64,000 bases of DNA from Halobacteroidaceae bacterium (GCA_003551665.1 PUNE01000128.1:1-64000); one strand, 5' to 3'. Shown: positions 42,545 to 51,734, counted from the first letter of the stretch. Numbers and translations are program-made. Notes: generated by a model from the sequence alone, not told the origin.

Positions 42545-44137
42545 TCAATTTAGGAGTTGTTCTAGCCGGTTCCAGTCCAGGTTATTCCAGAGATTTTCCA
42601 TCATTGTCCGCCTGGCTTCATGGTAATGGCTCCACCCCTCAGAAAAGTGGAGGGCATCTGTCCTTTCCCACCACCTTACTGTAATGAGCTGGATGGTTGT
42701 TGGGGGCAGGTCCGGGTCAAAAAATTCAGGATTGATGCTCACAAGAGGCCGAGAACCTTCTGTATCAGGGGAAACAAGGCCGGATGGTCGCTCTGCATCA
42801 TAGTCCATGGCAATGAGGTGTTGATGGGGCCCAAAGGGATGAGTTGGTGGAATATCAAACCCATAGGCCGGGGCATTTCGCTCGGTTGGGGAAAGGCTGG
42901 CCAGTTCTTTTTCCAGTTCAATCCTGGCCCGACCCACTCTGGCTAAAAATACCAGGTAATCACTACCCAGTTCCTTTCCCTTTTCTTCGATTGCCGCCCA
43001 GTTTTCTGCTAAAATCAAGGTTTCTATTTCTTCGCCCAGTTCGCTAGCAGCCATTAGTCCCTGGATAAGTTTTTCTCCAAATTCTATTACTTCTGCGGTT
43101 GCTTTTTCCCAACCTTTAAGCCTTTCATCGAGATTTTCTTTCTGGTTTTGGAGGTTTTCCTGATGAGATGCAAGAGTTTCTTCCCACATATCCTTTTCTT
43201 CTTCAGTCTGGGCCTGTTCTAAATTGAATTCAGCCATTTCAATTAAATTTTCAATGGCCTGCAATCCCTGCTCGTGGTTTTCAATTATAGCTTCAGGGTC
43301 ACTCTGGGCTTTTAAGCCGGAAATCTGTCTTTGCAGGGTATCAATTTGAGCCTGTGTAACCTCACTTTCTTTCTCGGCCTCAACTCCCTCCAGAAATGCA
43401 TCGATTTCGCTTTGAGCATACACGAGCAGGCCCTTGATCCACCGTTCCTGGGAAACAGGTTTCCAGTAGGGTTTGCTGGATGGGGTTAAAATGGTTATAA
43501 CGCTGCTTTCAGAAAGGGCAAAAGTAGGGCGGATTACTGAACGGAGAAAGGTTTCTATCTCCCAGCTCCATAGGGGGAAAAAACTAAAGGAGGGAAATTT
43601 CTCCTCGTACCCCACTGGATGGGCGGAACGGGAAAAGAGATCTCCCCCGGGGGTTTGTTCAATAACCGGAGGCAGAAGGTAGATCTTTCCATCCCCATCT
43701 TCGGCCAGGGGTTTCCCCAGAAGGGTTTCTGGGTCGTTTAGCCAGACCTGCAGGCTTCCCGTGGGTCCCTTTATTCCCTGGCGGGGAAAGAACATCCGCA
43801 GGTCAAGGCTTGCTCTTGGGGGGCCCTTTCTGTCTGAAGTAAGCGGGAAAGGAGAATAGAGCTGCGCAACTGGTTGAATTTGAACCTCCAGGGGAGGGTT
43901 TAGGGGTGGGGTTTTTTCATATAAATGGAGAATATCTTCAAGGGCTTCAATGACCATTTCCCTTTCAAACCCCTCCAGCCCGGTTTCTTCACTTTCTCGA
44001 ACCTCAAGGGGAGCCCAGTATCCCCAGTGTTCTGCTCTTACTTTAGAAAAATGGGAAAGCAAGGCAATGAACAAAATAAAAAGCACCAGGAAAAACACAG
44101 TTGAATACCGGTTTTTCTGCCCGGAGAAGAAAAACAT
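42545..44137 (-). CDS. large secreted or membrane-anchored coiled-coil protein of unknown function
   Basis: This 530-residue protein has one N-terminal membrane segment (STVFFLVLFILFIALLSHF) and therefore faces the outside. After it, a beta-rich domain contains PPLEVQIQPVAQLYSPFPL and GKPLAEDGDGKIYLLPPV. A coiled coil spans about residues 255-385 (EKESEVTQAQIDTLQRQISGL through KENLDERLKGWEKATAEV). A C-terminal domain has AYGFDIPPTHPFGPHQHLIAMD and IQLITVRWWERTDALHFSEGW. Nothing matches a family I know. GGGGGAA precedes the ATG at 44137. Confidence 0.65.
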   Translation of the reverse strand: MFFFSGQKNRYSTVFFLVLFILFIALLSHFSKVRAEHWGYWAPLEVRESEETGLEGFEREMVIEALEDILHLYEKTPPLNPPLEVQIQPVAQLYSPFPLTSDRKGPPRASLDLRMFFPRQGIKGPTGSLQVWLNDPETLLGKPLAEDGDGKIYLLPPVIEQTPGGDLFSRSAHPVGYEEKFPSFSFFPLWSWEIETFLRSVIRPTFALSESSVITILTPSSKPYWKPVSQERWIKGLLVYAQSEIDAFLEGVEAEKESEVTQAQIDTLQRQISGLKAQSDPEAIIENHEQGLQAIENLIEMAEFNLEQAQTEEEKDMWEETLASHQENLQNQKENLDERLKGWEKATAEVIEFGEKLIQGLMAASELGEEIETLILAENWAAIEEKGKELGSDYLVFLARVGRARIELEKELASLSPTERNAPAYGFDIPPTHPFGPHQHLIAMDYDAERPSGLVSPDTEGSRPLVSINPEFFDPDLPPTTIQLITVRWWERTDALHFSEGWSHYHEARRTMMENLWNNLDWNRLEQLLN

Positions 44138-44366
44138 GAAATTCCCCCTTATTACTGGTTATACAATTAATTTCTCCTTTCGAAAAAAACTTCCCCCGGA
44201 TAGTTTCCAAAAAAATAAAAATTTTGCAGGAGTTTTATTTTCGAAAGGGATTTGATGCGGGAAAATCAAAAAAAATGAAGGGAAACTGGCTGGTTCCAAT
44301 AAGGAAATAGGGTAAGAGAAAAGATTCCTTTCTTCGGGGTGCAAACCTATAATCTGGGAGGAAAAA

Positions 44367-44588
44367 ATGAAAAACATACTTGTGGGAATTGTAATCATAT
44401 TAATTGGATTGTTGGTCTTTTGGCTGGGAGTTACAACTGGGGAGGGTCTTGGCGGAACCTATTATCTTGGTTTTATCCTCATGCTGGGCGGTGGTTTTTA
44501 TATCACCTGGAGCTTTTTTTCTAGGGCTCGAGAAAATGAAAAGGAAAAACTAAAAGAAATTCTGAAAGAAGAGAAAGAAGAAGATTAG
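44367..44588 (+). CDS. 73-aa two-segment membrane protein
   Basis: The protein has two membrane segments (ILVGIVIILIGLLVFWLGV and YYLGFILMLGGGFYITWSFF) and a strongly charged C-terminal tail (ENEKEKLKEILKEEKEED), probably cytoplasmic. GGGAGGAAAAA precedes the ATG. Such small membrane proteins are frequent in Bacillota and unassigned. It is divergent from the secreted coiled-coil protein. Confidence 0.65.
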   Translation: MKNILVGIVIILIGLLVFWLGVTTGEGLGGTYYLGFILMLGGGFYITWSFFSRARENEKEKLKEILKEEKEED

Positions 44589-44639
44589 AGCTTTCCGATC
44601 CAGGGTTGAAAACCCAACCACCCGGAAGCAAAGGAATTT

Positions 44640-44981
44640 TTGTACCTGGAAAAAGTGAGGAAAGTGAATTTAGAGAGTGAGGGAAGGACTTTGCTTACGA
44701 GTTGTGGAGTAATTTGTTCCAGTGAGTGCGGGTTATACCAAAAAGAGTGTCCTGGCTGTCATGAAATTGGAGGGAAGGTTTTCTGGGCCCAAGATTATGG
44801 AGGGGATCTTTGCCCGATTTATGAATGTGCACAGGAGAAAGAACTAAAAAACTGTGGTTATTGTTCCAGGGTACCCTGCCGCCTCTGGTTTTCTACCAGG
44901 GATCCCTCACTGGAAGAAGAGGAATTCAACGGGCAAATCGCCAGAAGGCTGGCTAACCTGGAAAAGGATTGGACTGGCTAA
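44640..44981 (+). CDS. DUF3795 cysteine-rich protein
   Basis: The 113-residue protein carries nine cysteines, in the pattern LTSCGVICSSECGLYQKECPGCHEI then CPIYECAQEKELKNCGYCSRVPC. This matches the DUF3795 layout (CG..C..C, C.GC, C.i..C, C..C...PC). It probably binds zinc or an Fe-S cluster; the function of the family is unknown. The start is doubtful: TTG at 44640 follows a weak AAAGGAA, while GTG at 44664 follows GAGGAAA at short distance. Confidence 0.75.
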   Translation: MYLEKVRKVNLESEGRTLLTSCGVICSSECGLYQKECPGCHEIGGKVFWAQDYGGDLCPIYECAQEKELKNCGYCSRVPCRLWFSTRDPSLEEEEFNGQIARRLANLEKDWTG

Positions 44982-45010
44982 AAACAAGGGAAAGAATGAC
45001 ACTGAAATCA

Positions 45011-45040
45011 ACACCTGTCTCCTCGGAGAGAGGTGTTTCT
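45011..45040 (+). terminator. terminator-like hairpin after the DUF3795 gene
   Basis: ACACCT (45011-45016) pairs with AGGTGT (45031-45036), with an inner CTCC/GGAG, followed by TTCTTC. A 139-codon ORF covering 44969-45388 lies in another frame, without a ribosome binding site, and I do not accept it. 45040-45270 holds nothing else obvious. Confidence 0.55.
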
Positions 45041-45271
45041 TCATTTATAAAATCAATTTTCAGACTGCAATTTTTTCCTGTTTCCGAAGCTGAAATTCGT
45101 ATTTTTCCCCGGGAAAACAACATATTCAATTGGAGGCGGGAGTTGTTGTCGGGAAGTAAGAATGTTTTTCTAACTGGCCTGAAAACCAGAACCTTCTTCA
45201 TAAAAATAAAGGGGAGGTGCCTTAATCTTCCTGGCATTTTAGAAAAAACCCCGGCAACAAACTTCCATTAT

Positions 45272-45300
45272 TTGCCAGATAGTGGGAAACGTGGTATAAT
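45272..45300 (+). promoter_or_regulatory. promoter of the recombinase gene
   Basis: TTGCCA (45272-45277), a 17-bp spacer, and TATAAT (45295-45300) with an extended TGG just before it. It lies 34 bp upstream of the recombinase start codon. Confidence 0.7.
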
Positions 45301-45333
45301 TATTTGTGGAAAAAAATGGGAGGAGGGATTCCT

Positions 45334-46317
45334 TTGGGAAAACACTTTAACCAGGCACTTGAGAATTACCTGGCTTTTCTGGAAATAGAGCGAGGCTTGA
45401 GTTCGGGAACAGTAGAAGGATATAATCAGGACCTGAGTCTTCTGGGCAAATTCCTTTCCTCGGAAATTTTCTCAGGGGAGAACTGGACCCTTGAAGATAT
45501 CAAGGGTTCCCATCTGCGTTCTTTTTTGCAATACGCTTACAGAAAAAGGAAAAATAAAACAGCAGCATTAAATAGGAAGATAGCCGCTATTTCTGGTTTT
45601 TTTCAATTTATCTGCCGGGAGCCGGAATACTCTCTGGAAGAAAACCCTGCCCTTAATTTATCCCGCCGCAAGGAAGAAAAAAAGCTTCCCCAGTATTTAA
45701 CCCTGGAAGAAGCGGGAAAACTTTTGCAAACCATAAAGAAAAAGAGCTGGTTTCCGGAAAGAGACTATGCAATTTTTGCTCTGTTTCTGCAGACAGGATG
45801 TCGTCTCTCAGAGCTTGCAGGACTGGAAATCAATCAGCTCTACCTTGAGGAGGGCTATGTTTTATTTCGCGGTAAGGGAGCCAAGGAAAGAACAGTTCCG
45901 CTGGCCGAATCAACTAAAATTGCCCTCCGGGAATGGCTTGCCCTGAGAAAGCCCAGTACTGAAACAAGCCGGGTATTTCTAAACCGCTATGGAAAGCCCA
46001 TGGGGAAAAGGGGAATTCAAACCAATCTAAAAAAATTCCTAAAGCAGGCTGGGTTAAACCGGCCGGGATTAAGTGTTCATAAACTCCGGCATACCTGTTT
46101 TACGCTCCTTCTCCAGAGTGGGGTAAACATCAAAACCCTGAAGGAAATTGCCGGCCACACCAGTATTTCCACAACCGAAATCTATACCCATATAACCGGG
46201 GAAGAAATCGTGGAGAATATGAAAAAACACCCTCTGCTCCGCGAAGATGCCATAAAATACAGGTCCTTTCCGGGGAATAGGGGGTACCTGGGGAAAAGGA
46301 GAAATAAAGGGCGTTAG
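45334..46317 (+). CDS. tyrosine recombinase of the XerC/XerD type
   Basis: The 327-residue protein has an N-terminal SAM-like core-binding domain (ALENYLAFLEIERGLSSGTVEGY) and a C-terminal catalytic domain with the full set: Arg in TGCRLSELAGL, Lys in FRGKGAKERTVP, HxxR in SVHKLRHTCF, His in IAGHTSISTT and the nucleophile Tyr in IYTHI. No transposon-specific feature is seen, so a XerC/D-type chromosome-dimer resolution role, or a phage-like integrase, is possible. The TTG start at 45334 is set by GGGAGGAGG; upstream in-frame codons have none. It has its own promoter. Confidence 0.9.
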   Translation: MGKHFNQALENYLAFLEIERGLSSGTVEGYNQDLSLLGKFLSSEIFSGENWTLEDIKGSHLRSFLQYAYRKRKNKTAALNRKIAAISGFFQFICREPEYSLEENPALNLSRRKEEKKLPQYLTLEEAGKLLQTIKKKSWFPERDYAIFALFLQTGCRLSELAGLEINQLYLEEGYVLFRGKGAKERTVPLAESTKIALREWLALRKPSTETSRVFLNRYGKPMGKRGIQTNLKKFLKQAGLNRPGLSVHKLRHTCFTLLLQSGVNIKTLKEIAGHTSISTTEIYTHITGEEIVENMKKHPLLREDAIKYRSFPGNRGYLGKRRNKGR

Positions 46318-46351
46318 AGTTAAATTTTAGGAGATTTTTGGGGTTTTGTGA

Positions 46352-46357
46352 TATAAT
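46352..46357 (+). promoter_or_regulatory. -10 box upstream of the deaminase gene
   Basis: TATAAT preceded by TGTGA. No -35 is evident at 17 bp, but TG lies 2-3 bp upstream of the box. It lies 49 bp before the deaminase start. Confidence 0.4.
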
Positions 46358-46400
46358 AAGAAGAGCCGTGGGAAAATTTTTCTTTTGGAGGAGACTGGAC

Positions 46401-46784
46401 ATGGATTTCCCGGAACTTTACCAGAAAGCGAAAGAAGTTGCAGTTAGCAGAAAACTTTCTCCATATGCTGAAGCTGGAAGCGTTGGGGCGGCATTACTTA
46501 CTCATAATGGGAATGTCTATACCGGAGTTTGCATCGATACTTCCTGTTCCATGGGGTTTTGCGCTGAACATTCAGCGGCAGCAGCCATGATAACAGGGGG
46601 TGAAAATAGGATAGTAAAAGCAGTTGCAGTGGGAGAGGATGGAAAAATTCTGCCCCCCTGCGGAAGGTGCCGGGAATTTTTAAGGCAGTTGCACGAGGAC
46701 AATCTTAAGGCGGAGGTCATGATAGCCCGCGGAAGAGTTGTCCTTCTTGAGGATCTCCTTCCTTTTGCCTGGGAACAGGAATAA
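46401..46784 (+). CDS. cdd: cytidine deaminase
   Basis: The 127-residue length is normal for the tetrameric CDA. SPYAEAGSVGAALLTHNGNVYTGVCI is followed by the zinc-site motifs CAEHSA (Cys and the catalytic Glu) and PPCGRCREFL (two Cys). It deaminates cytidine or deoxycytidine to uridine in pyrimidine salvage; the second motif form CGRC is close to blasticidin-type deaminases, so that subgroup is an alternative. Start ATG 46401 follows GGAGGAGACTGGAC; the in-frame ATG at 46338 has no ribosome binding site. The next gene starts 22 bp downstream. Confidence 0.85.
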   Translation: MDFPELYQKAKEVAVSRKLSPYAEAGSVGAALLTHNGNVYTGVCIDTSCSMGFCAEHSAAAAMITGGENRIVKAVAVGEDGKILPPCGRCREFLRQLHEDNLKAEVMIARGRVVLLEDLLPFAWEQE

Positions 46785-46805
46785 TATTAAAAGGAGTTGG
46801 GAAGA

Positions 46806-47156
46806 ATGATTACCCATATTACCAGTGAGCGGAACTGGCAAAAAGCTCGCCGTGAAGGGATATACAGGTCAAAATCCCTTACTACAGAAGGCTTTATTCA
46901 CTGCTCAACTGTTGAGCAGGTAATTGATGTTGCCAACTACCTGTTCAAAGGCCAAAAAGGACTTTTGCTACTTACCATTAATGAGGAAAAAGTAGAAGCA
47001 GAAATCAGGTTTGAAGACCTGTACGGAAGCGGGAAACTTTATCCTCATATTTACGGGCCTTTGAATATTGATGCAGTAGAAGAGGTTTTTGAGTTCAATC
47101 CCGGACCTGATGGCTATTTTAAACTGCCCCCTGAATTAAAAGAAGAAAAGGGTTGA
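46806..47156 (+). CDS. DUF952 family protein
   Basis: The 116-residue protein has the DUF952 pattern: ITHITSERNWQKARREGIYRSKSL at the N-terminus, FIHCSTVEQVIDVANYLF in the middle, and LYPHIYGPLNIDAVEEVFEF near the end. The histidine-rich core suggests a NAD-binding or ADP-ribosyltransferase-like fold, which is known structurally for the family; no function is proven. I start at ATG 46806, 11 nt behind AAAGGAG; the TTG at 46797 is too close to it. Confidence 0.85.
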   Translation: MITHITSERNWQKARREGIYRSKSLTTEGFIHCSTVEQVIDVANYLFKGQKGLLLLTINEEKVEAEIRFEDLYGSGKLYPHIYGPLNIDAVEEVFEFNPGPDGYFKLPPELKEEKG

Positions 47157-47178
47157 ACCAGGATAGAACTATCCATGC

Positions 47179-47202
47179 ATGGCCTTAAAGGGCCATTTTT
47201 TG
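47179..47202 (+). terminator. intrinsic terminator
   Basis: ATGGCC (47179-47184), loop TTAAAG, GGCCAT (47191-47196), then TTTTTTG. It closes the deaminase/DUF952 unit. Confidence 0.8.
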
Positions 47203-47412
47203 TTTTGGGCTCCAGGCTGGCAAAAACAAAAACCCTGATCCGGTTCTTTCGGAGTAAATAAGCAGGTAACAAAAAGGTTTTTGGAGAAATTAAATTTATC
47301 TGTTTAATTCCAGGCGAGAGTTGAAAATCATTGCAAACTCAGGGAATATTATCGCCCGGATAAATAATTCCTGGAAAAAAGGCTTTATTTTTAAAGGAGG
47401 AGTGTTTTAGGA

Positions 47413-48726
47413 ATGACAGTTACCTTCGCCGATTTAAAACAGGGGAAAGAAAAAATTGCAGTTGTTGGTTTGGGTTATGTGGGAATGCCCCTGGCCTATC
47501 ACCTGGCTTCCCACTTTGAGGTAATCGGATATGAAATAGTGAAAAAGAGAGTAGAAGAGCTAAAAAACAACCTTGATAGAACCGGAGAATTATCTTCTGA
47601 GCAGTTGAAAGAGTGTTCAATTGATTTTACAACCCGCCCTGAAAAATTGAAAGAGGCCAGGGTTTTCATTATTACAGCTCCCACTCCAGTTGATGCTCAT
47701 AATATTCCGGATTTAACCCCTGTGCAGAAGGCTTCAGAAACCGTTGGGGAATTTATGCCCCGGGGTTCAATAGTTGTATTTGAATCTACTGTCTATCCAG
47801 GAGCTACGGAAGAGGTCTGCATCCCTATTCTGGAGAAAATATCCGGTTTGAAATGCGGGAGGGATTTTAAAGTTGGTTATTCCCCGGAACGGGTTAACCC
47901 CGGGGACAGAGAACATGACCTGACCAAAATTGTTAAGGTTGTTGGGGGGCAGGATAAAGAAACAACGGAGATTCTCGGGAAAATATATGACTCGATTATT
48001 ACAGCCGGGGTGCACCTGGTTTCCAATATAAAAACAGCTGAGGCAGCAAAGGTAATCGAAAATATTCAGCGGGACTTAAATATTGCCCTGGTTAACGAAC
48101 TGGCCCTGATATTTGAGCGCCTGGGTATCAACACCCTGGAGGTTATTGATGCTGCTGCAACAAAATGGAATTTCCACCGTTATGAACCCGGACTTGTGGG
48201 TGGACACTGCATTGGAGTGGATCCCTATTACCTTACTTATAAGGCTGGAGCAGTGGGATATAACCCCGAAGTAATTCTGGCCGGTAGGCGGATTAATGAC
48301 CGGATGGGGAAATTTATCGGGGAGCAGACTGTAAAGAAACTTATTGAAGCTTCAAAGTCCGTAAAAGGAACGAAAGTTTTAATTCTGGGACTTACCTTCA
48401 AAGAAAATATCCATGATATTCGCAATACCAAGGTTATTGATATTTTCCATGAACTGCAGGAATTTGGTGTAGAACCATTTATTTACGATCCCTGGGCAGA
48501 TCCTGAAGAAGTTAAAGAGGAATATAATATTGAATTGCTCCGGGAAATAGGTGATAAAGAACCTTATGATGGGATTATTCTTGCTGTTAAACACAACCAG
48601 TTTTTGGATATGGGTCTGGAGCAATTTTTAAATCTTACCAGGGAAAATCCTGTTTTCATTGATGTTAAGTCAGTTTATAATCGAAAAGATGTAGAAAAAC
48701 TTGGGTTCAAGTACTGGAGGTTGTAG
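47413..48726 (+). CDS. UDP-N-acetylhexosamine 6-dehydrogenase type nucleotide-sugar dehydrogenase
   Basis: At 437 residues it matches the WbpO/TviB/WecC family: IAVVGLGYVGMPLA binds NAD, SPERVNPGDREHDL and TKIVKVVGG follow, and the catalytic cysteine lies in GGHCIGVDPYYL. The C-terminal domain has LILGLTFKENIHDIRNTK. It oxidises the C6 hydroxyl of UDP-GlcNAc, UDP-GalNAc or UDP-ManNAc to the uronic acid with two NAD. The next gene is an epimerase with only 2 bp between, so the pair makes a modified amino-sugar uronate for capsule or cell-wall polymer. GGAGGAGTG precedes the ATG. Confidence 0.9.
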   Translation: MTVTFADLKQGKEKIAVVGLGYVGMPLAYHLASHFEVIGYEIVKKRVEELKNNLDRTGELSSEQLKECSIDFTTRPEKLKEARVFIITAPTPVDAHNIPDLTPVQKASETVGEFMPRGSIVVFESTVYPGATEEVCIPILEKISGLKCGRDFKVGYSPERVNPGDREHDLTKIVKVVGGQDKETTEILGKIYDSIITAGVHLVSNIKTAEAAKVIENIQRDLNIALVNELALIFERLGINTLEVIDAAATKWNFHRYEPGLVGGHCIGVDPYYLTYKAGAVGYNPEVILAGRRINDRMGKFIGEQTVKKLIEASKSVKGTKVLILGLTFKENIHDIRNTKVIDIFHELQEFGVEPFIYDPWADPEEVKEEYNIELLREIGDKEPYDGIILAVKHNQFLDMGLEQFLNLTRENPVFIDVKSVYNRKDVEKLGFKYWRL

Positions 48727-48728
48727 TA

Positions 48729-49697
48729 ATGGAAAAAGTTCTGGTTACAGGTGCTGCCGGCTTTATAGGAAGCAAGGTATGCGAAGAGTTATTAGGACGG
48801 GGATATGAAGTAGTAGGCCTGGACAATATGAATACCTACTATGATGTTGCTTTAAAAAGGTGGCGAATAGACCGGCTGGAGGGTAACAAAAACTTTAAGT
48901 TTTTCCAGGTAGATATAGAGAACTTCGAAGCTCTTAGCCCAATTTTTGCGGACCATAAATTTTCCGCTGTTATTAATGAAGCTGCAAGGGCAGGGGTTCG
49001 ATATAGCATGGTAAATCCTTTTGTTTATATGACCACAAATGCCAACGGCACCCTGAACCTCCTCGAACTCTGCCGCCGGCACGACATAAATAAGTTTATT
49101 CTGGCTTCAACTTCATCTCTTTATGCCGGTCAGAAAATGCCCTTCAGGGAAGATTTGCCGGTTAACACACCCATTTCTCCCTATGCTGCATCCAAAAAGG
49201 CCGCTGAAATGATGGCTTATTCCTATCACAACCTCTACGAGATTGATGTTACTGTTTTCCGTTATTTCACCGTCTACGGCCCCGCAGGAAGGCCGGACAT
49301 GAGTATTTTCCGCTTTATTAAGTGGTGTATGGAAGGAAACCCCCTGGAAATTTTTGGAGACGGAACTCAAAAAAGAGACTTCACTTTTGTTGATGATGTG
49401 GCCAGGGGAACAGTGGCAGGATTGAAAAAGGTAGGTTACCAGGTAATTAATCTGGGAAACAATAAACCCAATGAGCTTAAAACTGCCATTAAATTGATTG
49501 AAGAATATACCGGGAAAAAAGCAAGGTTAGACTTCAAGGAATTTCACCAAGCAGATATGATGGCAACATGGGCGGATATTGATAAGGCCCAAGAAATGCT
49601 GGAATGGCAACCGGAAATTCCCCTGGACGAAGGAGTTGAGAGAACCGTAAAATGGACTCTGGATAACTGGGACTGGTTGCAGAAGGTAGAAGTTTAA
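48729..49697 (+). CDS. NAD-dependent nucleotide-sugar epimerase (WbpP/GalE-like)
   Basis: The 322-residue short-chain protein starts KVLVTGAAGFIGSKV (NAD site), has AARAGVRYSMVNPFVYMTTN, and the catalytic pair of STSSLY and YAASKKAAEMM (Tyr and Lys). The last third with GDGTQKRDFTFVDDVARG is typical of UDP-uronate/UDP-hexose 4-epimerases. With the dehydrogenase gene upstream it probably interconverts UDP-glucosaminuronate- and galactosaminuronate-type sugars. It overlaps nothing and sits two bases after the dehydrogenase stop. Confidence 0.88.
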   Translation: MEKVLVTGAAGFIGSKVCEELLGRGYEVVGLDNMNTYYDVALKRWRIDRLEGNKNFKFFQVDIENFEALSPIFADHKFSAVINEAARAGVRYSMVNPFVYMTTNANGTLNLLELCRRHDINKFILASTSSLYAGQKMPFREDLPVNTPISPYAASKKAAEMMAYSYHNLYEIDVTVFRYFTVYGPAGRPDMSIFRFIKWCMEGNPLEIFGDGTQKRDFTFVDDVARGTVAGLKKVGYQVINLGNNKPNELKTAIKLIEEYTGKKARLDFKEFHQADMMATWADIDKAQEMLEWQPEIPLDEGVERTVKWTLDNWDWLQKVEV

Positions 49698-49722
49698 TGG
49701 CCAATGAAGGGGGTGAGGGTGG

Positions 49723-50631
49723 TTGGCAGTTGTAAAGACAGAAAGACTGACCAAGGTTTACCGATCTGGCGAGGGGATCTGGGATATTGACCTGGAGGTC
49801 CATAAGGGAGAGATATTTGGTTTTCTTGGTTCCAACGGGGCCGGAAAAACCACAACCATTCGCGTTCTTCTGGGATTATTACATCCCACCTCCGGCAGGG
49901 CTCAGGTCCTGGGAACAGATCCCCTGGAAAATGAGGGGATTGCGACAAGAAGAGAGGTAGGGTATCTCCCGGGAGAACTAGCCCTGTATGAAAGACACAC
50001 AGGGGCAACCATTGTTGAGTTTTTCGCCCGAAACATGGGGGGCGAGATGATTTACCAGGAAGAAGTAATGGAAGCCCTATCCTTTCCCCGGAAAGACCTG
50101 CAAAGGAAGGTTGGCGAGTATTCCAGGGGAATGAAGCAAAAACTGGGTTTGATAATTGCCCTTCAACACCGGCCCAGAATTCTTTTTGTTGATGAGCCCA
50201 CAACGGGCCTGGACCCACTGATTCAACTCCAGGTTTACGGTTTATTCAGGGATTATGTTGGTTCAGGCGGAACTGTTTTTATGTCTTCTCACAATTTGAG
50301 TGAGGTTGAAAGGGTATGTAACCGGGTAGCAATAATCAGGAAGGGGAAAATGGTTGCCCTGGAAGAAGTAAATAATCTTGCTTCCCGCAGAATTTACAAT
50401 GTGGAATTTTCCCTCAAGGAAGAACTTTCTCCAGATGAACTCCAGGAGATGGGCCTGAAGGACCTGATTATTTCCCAGAAAATTGTAAAGGGAAAAATAT
50501 CTGGCCGACCTGACCCCTTTTTTAGAGAGCTTTTGCAGAAAGGAACAATTGAGGATCTGCAATGGGAAAGAGGAAGGCTTGAGGACCTTTTCCTGGAATA
50601 TTATCGGTCAGGAGAGGGGGAAGGGCAGTGA
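49723..50631 (+). CDS. ABC-2 type exporter ATP-binding protein
   Basis: The 302-residue protein has Walker A GSNGAGKTT (about residues 36-44), the ABC signature YSRGMKQKLGL in the form typical of drug/lantibiotic-resistance ATPases, Walker B ILFVDEPTTGLDP, and a C-terminal extension of about 80 residues (EELSPDELQEMG). TTG start after GAAGGGGGTGAGGG. The permease gene follows with an overlap of 4 bp (GTGA). The substrate may be a cell-surface or antimicrobial compound; it follows the polysaccharide precursor genes by 25 bp and may be transcribed with them. Confidence 0.88.
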   Translation: MAVVKTERLTKVYRSGEGIWDIDLEVHKGEIFGFLGSNGAGKTTTIRVLLGLLHPTSGRAQVLGTDPLENEGIATRREVGYLPGELALYERHTGATIVEFFARNMGGEMIYQEEVMEALSFPRKDLQRKVGEYSRGMKQKLGLIIALQHRPRILFVDEPTTGLDPLIQLQVYGLFRDYVGSGGTVFMSSHNLSEVERVCNRVAIIRKGKMVALEEVNNLASRRIYNVEFSLKEELSPDELQEMGLKDLIISQKIVKGKISGRPDPFFRELLQKGTIEDLQWERGRLEDLFLEYYRSGEGEGQ

Positions 50632-51425
50632 GAGAAATATTTCGACTTCGTTTTGGGGAACAGAAAGGCTCTCTTCTGGCAATTGTTATCGGTCATCTCG
50701 CTGTAAGCGGGTTAATTGTCTGGAGCTATGAAGCATTTACTGTAGAAACCGGATTTTTAACCCAGATGTTTGTCCAGTTTGAGGATCTTTTTCGGGGTTT
50801 TGTGGGGGTAGGATTCTCTCTGGAAGAATTAACTGCCAGTTATCTGGCAATGACCTGGCGACACCCCCTGATTCTTTTTATTTTAATGGGTTTTGGAGTT
50901 GTCCGCAGCTTAGAAATTGGCCGGGAAATTGAATCCGGAACTGGTGATTTGCTTTTTTCTCTACCTTTGAAAAGATCTCGAATTATATTGGCTGATTTTC
51001 TGGCAACTGTCCTGGGACTCTTTTTAATCAATTTCGTCCTCGTAGTCGGAGTTTACATCTGGGCCCGGGTTTTTTCCATTGATGATATTCCCGGGTTTTA
51101 TGGATTCTTCTGGGTGTTTTTGATAAGTTTCTTTTTACACATTATGTTTTCTGCTCTGGCTCTTTGTGTTGCGAGTGTGGGGAAAACCAATCGTCAGTCA
51201 GTTTCCTGGACAATTGGGATTATTGCCGTTCTTTATATTTCCGATTTTCTGGCAGCCATGCAACCTCAGATAGAGGCAATTCATCCTTTCACCCTTTTTT
51301 ACCAGTACCAGGTGAGTGAAGCCCTTGCCGGAAATCCTCTTTGGGCTGAACTACTTCTTTATTCTGCTTTGACCCTGGTTTTTTTATTTCTATCTTCTTT
51401 TTTTATCCAGAGAAGAGACCTTTAA
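50628..51425 (+). CDS. ABC-2 type exporter permease
   Basis: The 265-residue protein has six membrane segments and ends with a basic C-terminus. REIFRLRFGEQKGSLLAIVIG starts the first segment. An extracytoplasmic loop of about 45 residues follows TM1. EIGREIESGTGDLLFSLPLKRS is the usual cytoplasmic coupling loop of ABC-2 permeases. It pairs with the preceding ATPase. Confidence 0.85.
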   Translation: MREIFRLRFGEQKGSLLAIVIGHLAVSGLIVWSYEAFTVETGFLTQMFVQFEDLFRGFVGVGFSLEELTASYLAMTWRHPLILFILMGFGVVRSLEIGREIESGTGDLLFSLPLKRSRIILADFLATVLGLFLINFVLVVGVYIWARVFSIDDIPGFYGFFWVFLISFFLHIMFSALALCVASVGKTNRQSVSWTIGIIAVLYISDFLAAMQPQIEAIHPFTLFYQYQVSEALAGNPLWAELLLYSALTLVFLFLSSFFIQRRDL

Positions 51426-51430
51426 AGAAA

Positions 51431-51460
51431 AATGCCGCCATTTTCAGGCGGCATATTCTT
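51431..51460 (+). terminator. intrinsic terminator after the ABC-2 exporter
   Basis: AATGCCGCC (51431-51439) pairs with GGCGGCAT (51447-51454), followed by ATTCTTTTTA. The stem is eight base pairs. Confidence 0.8.
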
Positions 51461-51506
51461 TTTATCCTGGATTTCAGCGGGTAAATTAAACTAAGGGGTT
51501 TAATTT

Positions 51507-51734
51507 TCAGGCTTTAGCCGTTTTTTTATTATAGATAAAAAGCCAGCCAAAACTCAGAAGGGTAAGAAAACAGATAAGCAAAAGCCGCTCAATTCCATCA
51601 AATGTTGCAGGGTATACTTCTACAAGAATTAAGTACGGCAGGACAAAGGTGAAAAGAAAAAACAGTGTTTCTTTTGTTTTATCCCAGATTGCAAGAAAAA
51701 CAATTATGCTTATTAACCAGAGGTAATCCAACAA
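51507..51734 (-). CDS. small membrane protein
   Basis: About 75 residues with two or three membrane segments (LDYLWLISIIVFLAIW, TLFFLFTFVLPYLILVEV, LLLICFLTLLSFGWLFIY) and a lysine-rich tail (NKKTAKA). GAGGTG lies six bases before the TTG at 51734; GTG at 51743 is inside that site, so I prefer TTG. No family recognised. Confidence 0.55.
   Translation of the reverse strand: MLDYLWLISIIVFLAIWDKTKETLFFLFTFVLPYLILVEVYPATFDGIERLLLICFLTLLSFGWLFIYNKKTAKA

Noticed and set aside
44969..45388. 139-codon ORF over the recombinase promoter
   Set aside because: No ribosome binding site, it runs through a terminator-like hairpin and overlaps the recombinase start in another frame.
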